DNA of 64,000 nucleotides from the NCBI GenBank assembly GCA_949293815.1, contig CASFEZ010000003.1, forward strand, positions 54,689 through 118,688. Direction: 5' to 3'. Made by a program: the position numbers and the translations under genes. Below are positions 1 through 7,409 of the stretch, one piece after another (positions within the stretch are counted from its first letter, which is position 1; every line of letters starts with the position of its first letter). The notes under the pieces were generated by a model. It worked only from the letters and a program-made list of their open reading frames with translations, was not told the origin of the DNA and searched no databases. Source of the DNA: an uncultured Eubacteriales bacterium (GTDB lineage: Bacteria > Bacillota > Clostridia > Oscillospirales > Acutalibacteraceae).

Positions 1-15
1 ACGACAAAGGAGAGG

Positions 16-705
16 ATGCGTGTGATATACGCGGTATCAGACCTGCATGGGTGCTATGACAAGTATATAAAACTTCTTGAACGCCTGAATATGACTTCCG
101 ATGATTCTTTGCATATTCTCGGTGATATTGTGGATCGCGGCAGCGGGGGAATGAAAATTGTATTGGATCTCATCGACAGAAAAAATGTGTTTTCCTGTAG
201 GGGAAATCACGACCACTGCGCGCTGATACTGCTGAGAAACTTTGCAATTCCCAATGACGGCTATTTTGCGGACGGACTTGAAGAAACATTCAGATTGTGG
301 CTTTCCGATGGCGGAAGTACAACATATGAGGAGTTTCTGGAATTGGACGAAAGCGAGCAGCAGGCGGCTCTGAGTTATCTTAACTCTCTTCCGCTTTTTG
401 AGGAGCTGACAATCGAAGGACAGAAGTTTTTCCTTGCACATACGGTTCCGGAAAAGTCAAAAATGCTTAATATTGATAGCTGTCGAATTTCAGATTTCAT
501 TATGGGTGAGCCGGAGTATGAAAAAATGTATTTTGAAGACATGCTCATTGTGACAGGCCATACGCCCACCGGGTTCATTGATCCGGAATATACAGGACGA
601 ATCTGGAAAGGAAACAATCATATTGCGATAGACTGCGGAGCTGTATTTGGCAATCCTCTCGGATGCATTTGCCTTGATACTATGGAAGAAATATATGTGG
701 AGTGA
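16..705 (+). CDS. Metallophosphoesterase, PPP/ApaH-like
   Basis: A 229-residue cytoplasmic calcineurin-like phosphoesterase. The metal-binding motifs are in the usual order: DLHG (residues 9-12), GDIVDRG (36-42), GNHD (63-66), then a FLAHT histidine and a VTGHTPTG histidine in the C-terminal half. This layout is that of the PPP serine/threonine phosphatase and diadenosine-tetraphosphatase family, so the substrate may be a phosphoprotein or a dinucleoside polyphosphate; the sequence does not decide between them. An AAAGGAGAGG ribosome site just upstream supports the ATG. The next gene follows after 9 bases and may be co-transcribed. Confidence 0.88.
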   Translation: MRVIYAVSDLHGCYDKYIKLLERLNMTSDDSLHILGDIVDRGSGGMKIVLDLIDRKNVFSCRGNHDHCALILLRNFAIPNDGYFADGLEETFRLWLSDGGSTTYEEFLELDESEQQAALSYLNSLPLFEELTIEGQKFFLAHTVPEKSKMLNIDSCRISDFIMGEPEYEKMYFEDMLIVTGHTPTGFIDPEYTGRIWKGNNHIAIDCGAVFGNPLGCICLDTMEEIYVE

Positions 706-714
706 AACAGACGT

Positions 715-1071
715 GTGTTGCCACAACTGCTTATGCTGCTATACTGTGGTAGCCATGATGTCGATATTATATTAAATGATGAAACAATAACAGGAGTCTT
801 GCTTGATGCTTACATACCCGAATCAAGGCTTGCCTTTGTTGTTATAGATAGAGGGACTAAAACAGAACGCGATACGTTTACGGCAGCAGATCACTTATGT
901 AAGGTAAGAGGAATAAAGTGCGTTTGCATTTCCGCAAGAAATGATCCCGAAATCATCTGCGTGTTAATAAAGAAGGCACTCCGCTCTATACATATTTATA
1001 TTACCTCAGATAATATGGCTGATATAGAAACCGCCCGAAGGCGGTTCGAGCAATGGAGAAAGCAGAGATAA
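715..1071 (+). CDS. Unknown small protein, possibly an endonuclease-domain remnant
   Basis: A 118-residue ORF opening with GTG, directly behind the phosphoesterase gene. I do not recognise the family. The order of elements, a hydrophobic strand with an acidic residue (FVVIDRG), a basic helix and then a strand (GIKCVCISAR), is loosely like the Vsr/PD-(D/E)XK fold of small nucleases. The catalytic lysine and glutamate pattern is not convincing. The C-terminus is very basic (RRRFEQWRKQR). It may be a truncated copy of a longer protein. Without a structure comparison it should be treated as hypothetical. Confidence 0.45.
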   Translation: MLPQLLMLLYCGSHDVDIILNDETITGVLLDAYIPESRLAFVVIDRGTKTERDTFTAADHLCKVRGIKCVCISARNDPEIICVLIKKALRSIHIYITSDNMADIETARRRFEQWRKQR

Positions 1072-1107
1072 ATTTCCGGTGGAGTTGAGGCAATGCTGCC
1101 GAACATC

Positions 1108-1136
1108 TTGAAATTTGGAGATTTATGTGATATAAT
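1108..1136 (+). promoter_or_regulatory. Sigma-A promoter for the tRNA-binding protein
   Basis: TTGAAA (1108-1113), a 17-base spacer, then TATAAT (1131-1136) preceded by TGA, i.e. an extended -10. The leader to the chosen GTG at 1303 would be about 160 nt and contains a small AGATGT/ACATCT hairpin but no recognised riboswitch. Confidence 0.6.
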
Positions 1137-1302
1137 TTATTATCCTAAGTGTAGTGTTTAATCGACGGCTCTTATAGATGTCTTCTCCAACATCTCCATT
1201 TTCGTCACCAATACGATGATTATATACGAGCAGATATGCCGATATATGACTATCGGGGAGAATAGAGATGGGGGATATGAGGAACTACGGAGGGATATGT
1301 TA

Positions 1303-1845
1303 GTGAAAAATAGCACAAGTCATGAAATCCCGACCATGAAATCCTTAAAAGACAGCAATACGACCAATGAAGCTGGTGCCCAGCCCGATTTGGTCGATGC
1401 GATGGCGCAGGCTTCGGAAGTGCTCACCCAGCAGCTGGAAACGCTCCCGGCTACAGAGCAGGAACCGATTGATTTTTCTAAGGTTGAAATTGAACCCCTG
1501 TTCCGGGAGTTTGTGGACTTTGAAACCTTCAGCAAGTCCGATTTCCGCGCGGTAAAGGTACTTGCCTGCGAAGCCGTACCGAAGTCCAAGAAGCTTTTGA
1601 AATTCACATTAGACGACGGCACCGGCGAAGACAGAATTATTTTAAGCGGCATTCATGCTTACTATGAGCCGGAAGAACTGGTCGGCAAGACCTGCATTGC
1701 CATCGTCAACCTGCCGCCAAGACCGATGATGGGCATTGAATCCTGCGGCATGCTCCTGTCCGCCATTCACACCGAAGAGGGTGAGGAAAAACTCCATCTT
1801 CTGATGGTGGACGACCACATTCCGGCAGGCGCAAAGCTGTATTGA
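1303..1845 (+). CDS. Stand-alone tRNA-binding (MetRS C-terminal / CsaA-type) protein
   Basis: The C-terminal ~110 residues match the OB-fold tRNA-binding domain found at the end of methionyl-tRNA synthetase and in CsaA/Arc1p/Trbp111. Visible landmarks are FSKSDFRAVKV, SKKLLKF, ILSGIHAYY, VNLPPRPMMGIESCGMLL and the terminal VPAGAKLY-like end. About 65 polar residues precede the domain. No catalytic synthetase part is present, so it either binds tRNA as a free subunit or is a relic of a longer metG. The frame is open further up, but GGAGGG at 1289-1294 sits 8 bases before the GTG at 1303, which is taken as the start (180 aa). Confidence 0.75.
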   Translation: MKNSTSHEIPTMKSLKDSNTTNEAGAQPDLVDAMAQASEVLTQQLETLPATEQEPIDFSKVEIEPLFREFVDFETFSKSDFRAVKVLACEAVPKSKKLLKFTLDDGTGEDRIILSGIHAYYEPEELVGKTCIAIVNLPPRPMMGIESCGMLLSAIHTEEGEEKLHLLMVDDHIPAGAKLY

Positions 1846-1888
1846 TGCGGCGATTTCGTACGGTTTTATATTGTTTTTGAATAAAAAA

Positions 1889-1923
1889 TGGCTGTTGCAT
1901 TTTTGATGCAGCAGCCACTTTTT
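1889..1923 (+). terminator. Intrinsic terminator
   Basis: A 12-bp stem with one wobble (TGGCTGTTGCAT, 1889-1900, with 1906-1917) closes a 5-base loop and is followed by a T-rich run. It ends the tRNA-binding gene. Confidence 0.75.
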
Positions 1924-1952
1924 ATGCGCGCAATCGGAAAAATTGTCCGCCC

Positions 1953-2771
1953 CTATTTTGTTTTTTCGTACCGGCGTATGGCAACGCCGAAGGGGTAAAT
2001 CACATCCAGCTGGTGGAAAAAGGAGCCGTCTTCCATCGGGCAGATGGTCATGCCCTCCGATTCCACAATATGCGGTCCCGCGCTGCGCTCCATCACCGTT
2101 TCCACCTGACCTGTTTGCGGGTCGATGCGGTAAATATGTTTTTTGCGCCAGGAGTCGTGGCAGGAGATATAGATCTGCCCGTCCCACATTTCGCCCCCCT
2201 GGGTCTTTTCCACCACCCGGCTGATGGGAATCGAGCGGCGGAAAGAGAGGGTGTCGATATCAAATTCATTGATATGCTCGCAGTGGTTAAAATAGCCGGT
2301 GTACAGCAGCCGATGTTCTTCATCGGCGGCGCACCAGGGCAGGTTGCCCTCCGGCTGGATTTTCGGTCCCAAAATCTGGTACCTGCCGGTAAATGCCAGC
2401 GTTTCGGCGCCGAATACCGCAAGGCAGGGGTGCTTCCGATAGCGATCCTCCACCGCCACATAAATTTCGTTTTCAAAATAGGTGCAGCCGCCAAAATGGT
2501 TAAAATTTTGAATTTTCAGTTCCGATGGCATATAGCTGTCCCGCATGAGCACCACTTCGCCGGTTTGCATATCGATTTTGGTCAGACCGGTTTTTTTCAT
2601 CGGCACAAACGCGCCGGTGCAGTAATAATAGGTGCCGTCGTTGGTAATGCCCTGTGCGGACGATAAAAACGCCTTGCCGGTCAGGTAGTGATTGCCTGCT
2701 ATGCGGCTTTCTCCACCGGTGGTTTTGCCGCCGCAATCGATGGTACGTAAAAATTTGGCACTTGTTTTCAT
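1953..2771 (-). CDS. Putative beta-propeller-like protein
   Basis: A 272-residue protein with no signal peptide when started at the ATG at 2771. Repeating strand-turn units of the kind TKIDMQTGEVV, YEFDIDTLSFRR and YRIDPQTGQVE suggest a WD40/PQQ/NHL-like propeller with perhaps five or six blades. No catalytic residues can be assigned. The longer frame to 2849 lacks a ribosome site, whereas GGAGGG and GAGGG precede 2771 and a promoter lies immediately upstream. It is divergent from the larger propeller protein at 2964, and the two may handle related ligands (inference). Confidence 0.62.
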   Translation of the reverse strand: MKTSAKFLRTIDCGGKTTGGESRIAGNHYLTGKAFLSSAQGITNDGTYYYCTGAFVPMKKTGLTKIDMQTGEVVLMRDSYMPSELKIQNFNHFGGCTYFENEIYVAVEDRYRKHPCLAVFGAETLAFTGRYQILGPKIQPEGNLPWCAADEEHRLLYTGYFNHCEHINEFDIDTLSFRRSIPISRVVEKTQGGEMWDGQIYISCHDSWRKKHIYRIDPQTGQVETVMERSAGPHIVESEGMTICPMEDGSFFHQLDVIYPFGVAIRRYEKTK

Positions 2772-2798
2772 TCCCTCTGCCCTCCGGTTTTTTCTTTG

Positions 2799-2827
2799 AG
2801 TATAGCACAGTACCTGAAAAAACACAA
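2799..2827 (-). promoter_or_regulatory. Sigma-A promoter for the minus-strand propeller gene
   Basis: On the minus strand, TTGTGT (2822-2827), a 17-base spacer and TATACT (2799-2804). The predicted start site is about 20 bases before the ATG at 2771. Confidence 0.65.
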
Positions 2828-2903
2828 GCCAGGGGAGTTTTTTATACATTGGCCGTGTGTTGTGTAAAATTTGGCTAAAAAATGGATAAAATATAAAAAA
2901 TTA

Positions 2904-2932
2904 TTGACAAGCCGCTAAGAAAAGGTTATAGT
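2904..2932 (+). promoter_or_regulatory. Strong sigma-A promoter
   Basis: TTGACA (2904-2909), 17-base spacer, TATAGT (2927-2932), ahead of the secreted propeller gene at 2964. Confidence 0.8.
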
Positions 2933-2963
2933 ATTTTTACATTATGAAAAAGGAGCGAATGCA

Positions 2964-4502
2964 ATGAGCACCCTGTTTATGAAAATCTTATCGTTTCTCT
3001 CTGCATTTTTAATGCTTTTTCTCAGCCCGGGCGGGCAGATTCGTCAGCCCTCGGAAGCGGCAGAATGCCCTGCGTATTACGGCGCGCCTGCCGTGGCGAA
3101 CCCGTTGGAGAGCGTGCAGGTGCCCCAGCACCCGTATCTGGCCGAAGAAGGCCGCAACGGTATGCACGGCAATTCCTATAACACCGGAACCTATGATTAT
3201 ATGGGTCCCTTAGGTGTGAACCCTCTGGTCAAGAGCCGTTCGCTGAATGTATTCGGCGGTCTGGTCGCCACGCTGACCTTTGACAGCAAAGGTCGCATTA
3301 TGTGCATGAGCGGCAATGTAGTCGGCTTTAGGCTGCTGCTTCTTGATGCGGATACGCTGGAAATTCTGGCGGAAACGCGCCTGCCCCAGCGCCCGTCCAC
3401 GATTGACGCCATTTTGTCGCTGGATTTCGGTAAAATTTCTGAGGATACCTCCGGCGGCGCCTATTTCCATCTGTTGGAAGGGGATCGTCCCATTATCGGC
3501 AACTCTGAAAATGTGATTCAGATTTTCCGTGTGGACGAATCTTCCGGCAAACCGGAGTGGGTCGTGGAGCAGGAATATGATATTATGGATGCTTTGCCCG
3601 AAGGCGCGTATATCACCGACGCGATTCCCGACTACGACGGCAGAATCTGGTTTGTTACCCGCCCCGGCGATGTGGGCTTTGTGGAGCCGGATACCAAAGA
3701 GGTAAAATTTATCCGTCTTGAGGGCGAAGAAATCCAGAACAGCCTTGCCATTGCCGAGGACGGCGTTTATATCGTTTCCGACCACGCCATGTACCGCTTC
3801 GATGTAGATGAAAACGGAAATCCTTATTATTCCTGGCGTACCGAATATGACCGGGGAACCACCTCCAAGCCCGGCGCAATCAACCAGGGCAGCGGCACCA
3901 CGCCCACCTTATTGGATGTGCCCTGCGCCGACGGCTCTGTGCGGAAAGTCTGCGGCATTACTGACAACGCGGACGGTCGGGTGAATCTGGTGGTTTACGA
4001 CCGCATCACCGGCGAAGTCATTGCAACCGAGCCGGTCTTTGACGAAGGATTCAGCGTCAGCGAAAACAGCCTGATTGGTCATGGTCGCTCCTTTATTATT
4101 GAAAACAACTATACCGAAACCGGCTCCGGCTTTTTGGAAAGCAACCCCACCGGCTACCCCGGCGTGACAAGAATCGACCTGAACGAGGATTGCACCGGTG
4201 TGGAAGTGGTTTGGGAGAGCCGGGAAGCGTCTCCCACTGTGGTGCCGAAGCTCTCGACCGCGAACGGAATTGTCTATCTTTATACTCGCGAGATGAACGA
4301 GGATATTCCCGAAGACGCGGTTGCCTGGTACCTGACTGCCGTTGACTTTGAAACCGGCGAAACCCTGTATAAAGTGTTCACCGGCTGCGGCAGAAACTGG
4401 AACAACAGCTATGGACCGATTACCATCGGTCCGAACGGTAAGGCTTATGTCGGCGTATTTAACGGCGTTATCTCTATTGAGGATACCGAAGCCGCCAACT
4501 AA
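2964..4502 (+). CDS. Secreted beta-propeller / PQQ-like protein
   Basis: A 512-residue protein with an N-terminal hydrophobic segment (LSFLSAFLMLFLS) that acts as a signal peptide or anchor. The mature part is built of repeated units such as LLLLDADTLEILAETR, WFVTRPGDVGFVEPDTKE, VVYDRITGEVIATEP and LTAVDFETGETLYKV, typical of PQQ/quinoprotein-like propeller blades. The PQQ-enzyme active site is not evident, so a binding or scaffold role is more likely than dehydrogenation. An AAAAAGGAG ribosome site precedes the ATG. The gene is monocistronic, with its own promoter and a strong terminator. Confidence 0.72.
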   Translation: MSTLFMKILSFLSAFLMLFLSPGGQIRQPSEAAECPAYYGAPAVANPLESVQVPQHPYLAEEGRNGMHGNSYNTGTYDYMGPLGVNPLVKSRSLNVFGGLVATLTFDSKGRIMCMSGNVVGFRLLLLDADTLEILAETRLPQRPSTIDAILSLDFGKISEDTSGGAYFHLLEGDRPIIGNSENVIQIFRVDESSGKPEWVVEQEYDIMDALPEGAYITDAIPDYDGRIWFVTRPGDVGFVEPDTKEVKFIRLEGEEIQNSLAIAEDGVYIVSDHAMYRFDVDENGNPYYSWRTEYDRGTTSKPGAINQGSGTTPTLLDVPCADGSVRKVCGITDNADGRVNLVVYDRITGEVIATEPVFDEGFSVSENSLIGHGRSFIIENNYTETGSGFLESNPTGYPGVTRIDLNEDCTGVEVVWESREASPTVVPKLSTANGIVYLYTREMNEDIPEDAVAWYLTAVDFETGETLYKVFTGCGRNWNNSYGPITIGPNGKAYVGVFNGVISIEDTEAAN

Positions 4503-4526
4503 AGAAACGCCAGTTCACCCGCAATC

Positions 4527-4566
4527 GCCGCGCCCTTCTGTTTTTTGGAAGGGCGCGGCTTTTTTT
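4527..4566 (+). terminator. Strong intrinsic terminator
   Basis: A perfect 12-bp GC-rich stem (GCCGCGCCCTTC at 4527-4538 with 4548-4559) is followed by a run of seven T. Confidence 0.92.
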
Positions 4567-4601
4567 CTGCAAAAAATATCCCTGCTTTGCGAAAGAAATC
4601 C

Positions 4602-4633
4602 TTGACAAATGAAGCATGTTAGTATAAACTAAC
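4602..4633 (+). promoter_or_regulatory. Promoter overlapped by palindrome box 1
   Basis: TTGACA at 4602-4607 is followed by a -10 region (TATAAA 4623-4628 at 15 bases, or TAAACT 4625-4630 at 17). The -10 lies inside the palindrome GTTAGTATAAACTAAC (4618-4633). A protein bound there would block the promoter of the acquisition operon. Confidence 0.7.
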
Positions 4634-4675
4634 AGAAGGCGGCAAAAAATTGTTTTCTTTTTTTTATTCCAGTAG

Positions 4676-4689
4676 TTAGTTTGTGCTAA
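4676..4689. promoter_or_regulatory. Palindrome box 2, TTAG-N6-CTAA
   Basis: Reads TTAGTTTGTGCTAA. It has the same half-sites and the same 6-base gap as boxes 1 and 3, and lies 57 bases downstream of box 1 in the leader of the operon. Confidence 0.5.
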
Positions 4690-4765
4690 TTGTTTGGGTG
4701 CCCCTGCCTTGAATTTCCTGATACGGGAAAAACGTGCGGCAGAGGTTGTTTTTTTGCCGCAGAAG

Positions 4766-4779
4766 TTAGCTTTAACTAA
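4766..4779. promoter_or_regulatory. Palindrome box 3, TTAG-N6-CTAA
   Basis: Reads TTAGCTTTAACTAA and ends 5 bases before the GGAGG ribosome site of the first operon gene. It is the third copy of the same palindrome in 160 bases. Confidence 0.5.
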
Positions 4780-4795
4780 TAAAAGGAGGATGGTT

Positions 4796-5629
4796 ATGCG
4801 CAAACGAATTGCAGTGGTTTGTATTGTGCTTGGGCTGTTTTGTATGTTTTTAAACGGCGCTTCGGCGGTCAGTCTGCCGGACGGTACCTATGAAGTGCCT
4901 ATCGAGCTGCGGCACGCGGAGGAGGACAAAACGTCCATGGGCAACAGCTATGTGGTGGGAACCGGTATTTTGGAGGTCTCGGGCGGCAATGCCTATTTGA
5001 CCATGGCGTCGGATTCGGTGATTCCCGGGATGCAGTTCTGGTATTATAACGACGGCTCCGTCAGCGGTGATTCTACCGAGGTGCCGTCAGCCGGTACGGT
5101 CAGCATTGCCGGAGAGGAGTATTCGACCACCTTTCGGTTTCCTTTGATGGGGGATGGGCAGCTGGTCGGTGTCATTTTCAAAGCGCCGATTATGCCGGTC
5201 AAGCCTTCGGCGCGGGTGTATATCGATTATGAGAATGCGGTGGCGCTCTCATCGCCCAGTGCAACAGACGCGCCGGTAACAGAGCTGCCCGCTGCCGCTC
5301 CGGTGACGGATGTGCCGACTGCCGTGCCCGAGACCACTCCTGCCGCATCGGCGCCGGCAGACAATGCGCCGACGGATGCCCCCCAAGCCACGGAACCACC
5401 GGCGGCGGAAACAACGGTTTTGGCGGCAGCCACCGAACCGGCAGAGCCAACAACCGCACTTGCCGCACAGCAAACAGAAGATGCGGAAGAATCTGGCGCT
5501 GAAACAGCAGCTTCTTCCGGCGGCTTTGGCGCGGGGTTTTTGACGGCCCTTGCCGTAGTTTTGGTTCTTGTGTTGATCGCGTTTTGTATTGCGCGGGCTG
5601 TGCAGTATCGCAATCGCTATCCAAAATAA
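4796..5629 (+). CDS. NEAT-domain cell-surface protein
   Basis: A 277-residue exported protein. Residues 1-25 form a signal peptide. Residues about 27-145 resemble a NEAT domain, the fold used by Gram-positive cells to take heme from host proteins: LPDGTYEVPIELRH, a SMGNSYV segment, a strand-rich core and a closing VYIDYENA. A long Thr/Ala/Pro/Glu-rich linker follows, then one membrane helix (GFLTALAVVLVLVLIAFC) and a short basic tail, so the NEAT domain is displayed outside the membrane. The canonical YxxxY heme-ligand pair is not obvious at its usual place. The start is the ATG 6 bases after AAAAGGAGG. It is the first gene of the operon. Confidence 0.75.
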   Translation: MRKRIAVVCIVLGLFCMFLNGASAVSLPDGTYEVPIELRHAEEDKTSMGNSYVVGTGILEVSGGNAYLTMASDSVIPGMQFWYYNDGSVSGDSTEVPSAGTVSIAGEEYSTTFRFPLMGDGQLVGVIFKAPIMPVKPSARVYIDYENAVALSSPSATDAPVTELPAAAPVTDVPTAVPETTPAASAPADNAPTDAPQATEPPAAETTVLAAATEPAEPTTALAAQQTEDAEESGAETAASSGGFGAGFLTALAVVLVLVLIAFCIARAVQYRNRYPK

Positions 5630-5660
5630 AAAGGTATCGGTATCGGGAAAGAGGTTTTAT

Positions 5661-7409
5661 TTGTTGATTAAAACAAAGCTGATCAATCAGGTGAAAGAGT
5701 CCAGACGCTATATCGCGCTGACCGTGTTGGCACAGTGGGTCAAGCTGCTGGCAAATATCGGCATGGTTGCCGCCATGGCGGGGCTGCTTCGGCTGCTGTT
5801 TCAGGGCGTAGACATCCCAGTTCGTGCCCTTCTGGCGCTTGCGGCCATCGGTGTGGCCTCGGCGGCGGTGCGGTATGGCAGCAGTATGCTGGCGGTACGG
5901 TGCTCCTTTGCGGCCTCCGCAAATGTGAAGAAAAGCTTACGGCAACAGCTCTATCGGAAGCTGACACGCCTGGGCGCATCCTATCACGAAAAGGTTTCCA
6001 CCTCCGAGCTCATTCAGGTATTTGTGGAAGGGGTGGACCAGCTGGAAATCTACTTCGGTAAGTATCTTCCCCAGTTATTTTACAGCCTGCTGGCGCCGGT
6101 AACGCTGTTTGCGGTGCTGTCCTTTGTCAGCTTACGGGCGGCGGTACTATTGCTGGTTTGCGTACCGCTGATTCCCCTTTCCATTGTGGCGGTGCAAAAA
6201 ATAGCCAAACGGCTGCTGGGCAATTATTGGGGAAAATATACCGATTTGGGCGATACCTTTTTGGAGAACATACAGGGCTTGACCACCTTAAAAATTTATC
6301 AGGCGGACGAGGAAAAGCATCGGGTGATGAACGAGAAGGCAGAGGCGTTCCGCCGAATCACCATGCGGGTTCTGACCATGCAGCTCAATTCGGTGACGGT
6401 CATGGACATTATCGCCTATGGCGGCAGCGCGGCGGGCGTGATGGTGGCGGTCAGCGAGGTGGCAAGCGGGCAGATAGAAGTTTGGCAGGCGTTTTTGATT
6501 ATTATGCTGGCGGCGGATTTCTTTTTGCCCCTGCGGGCGCTCGGCTCTTTCTTTCATGTTGCCATGAACGGCATGGCAGCCAGTGACAAAATGTTCCGCA
6601 TTCTCGAACTGGAAGAGCCGCAGTCCGGTTCCCAAGCCCTAAATGGGGAGGAGCCATCGCTGACGCTGAAGAATGTGAGTTTTTCCTATGACGGCGAACG
6701 GGAGGTGCTGCGGGATGTAACCCTTTCGGTGCCCCGGGGCGGTTTTGCCGCGATTGTCGGTGAATCGGGCTGCGGCAAAAGCACGCTGGCCGCCATTGTA
6801 TCCGGCACCCTTCGGGGCTATCGCGGGTCGGTTCGCATCGGCTGCCGGGAGGTATCCGAGGTCAGCGAAGAGAGCCTGACCGGGTACCTGACCTCCGTCA
6901 GCTGCAACAGCTATCTGTTTGCCGGTACGGTTGCCGACAACCTGCGTATGGCGGCGCCGAACGCTTCCGATAAGCAGCTGGAGCAGGCGCTGCGGCAGGT
7001 GAAGCTTTGGGATTTTTTACAGACCCAGCAGGGGCTTAAAACCCTTTTGCAGCCCCAGGGAGCGAATTTTTCCGGCGGGCAGCGGCAGCGGCTCGCGCTG
7101 GCCAGAGCTATGCTGCACGATACGCCGATGGTGATTTTTGACGAGGCGACTTCCAATATCGACCCCGAGAGCGAGGGGGATATTATGGATGTCATTCAGC
7201 AGGCGGCAGGGGAAAAGACCGTTTTGATGATTACCCACCGGCTGGAGAATGCCGTGCGCGCCGACCGGATTTTTGTGATGGAAAAAGGGCGGCTTGTGGA
7301 ATCCGGCACCCACCGCGCGCTTTGCGCCGCCGGTGGTCTCTACGCCGACATGTACCGCACCCAGCGGGAACTGGAAAAATTCGCAAGAAGAGGGGAGGAG
7401 ATGGCATGA
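5661..7409 (+). CDS. Half ABC transporter, siderophore/heme-importer-like (subunit 1)
   Basis: A 582-residue membrane-spanning plus ATPase protein. The N-terminal ~320 residues carry six hydrophobic segments of an exporter-fold domain. The ATPase has Walker A GESGCGKST, signature FSGGQRQR, Walker B MVIFDEATSN and H-loop MITHR. The first in-frame codon with a ribosome site (GAAAGAGG) is TTG at 5661. It overlaps its partner by ATGA. In ECF and NEAT surroundings, pairs like this resemble YbtPQ/IrtAB, exporter-fold proteins that import iron-siderophores; CydDC-like export is the alternative. It probably works as a heterodimer with the next gene. Confidence 0.85.
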   Translation: MLIKTKLINQVKESRRYIALTVLAQWVKLLANIGMVAAMAGLLRLLFQGVDIPVRALLALAAIGVASAAVRYGSSMLAVRCSFAASANVKKSLRQQLYRKLTRLGASYHEKVSTSELIQVFVEGVDQLEIYFGKYLPQLFYSLLAPVTLFAVLSFVSLRAAVLLLVCVPLIPLSIVAVQKIAKRLLGNYWGKYTDLGDTFLENIQGLTTLKIYQADEEKHRVMNEKAEAFRRITMRVLTMQLNSVTVMDIIAYGGSAAGVMVAVSEVASGQIEVWQAFLIIMLAADFFLPLRALGSFFHVAMNGMAASDKMFRILELEEPQSGSQALNGEEPSLTLKNVSFSYDGEREVLRDVTLSVPRGGFAAIVGESGCGKSTLAAIVSGTLRGYRGSVRIGCREVSEVSEESLTGYLTSVSCNSYLFAGTVADNLRMAAPNASDKQLEQALRQVKLWDFLQTQQGLKTLLQPQGANFSGGQRQRLALARAMLHDTPMVIFDEATSNIDPESEGDIMDVIQQAAGEKTVLMITHRLENAVRADRIFVMEKGRLVESGTHRALCAAGGLYADMYRTQRELEKFARRGEEMA

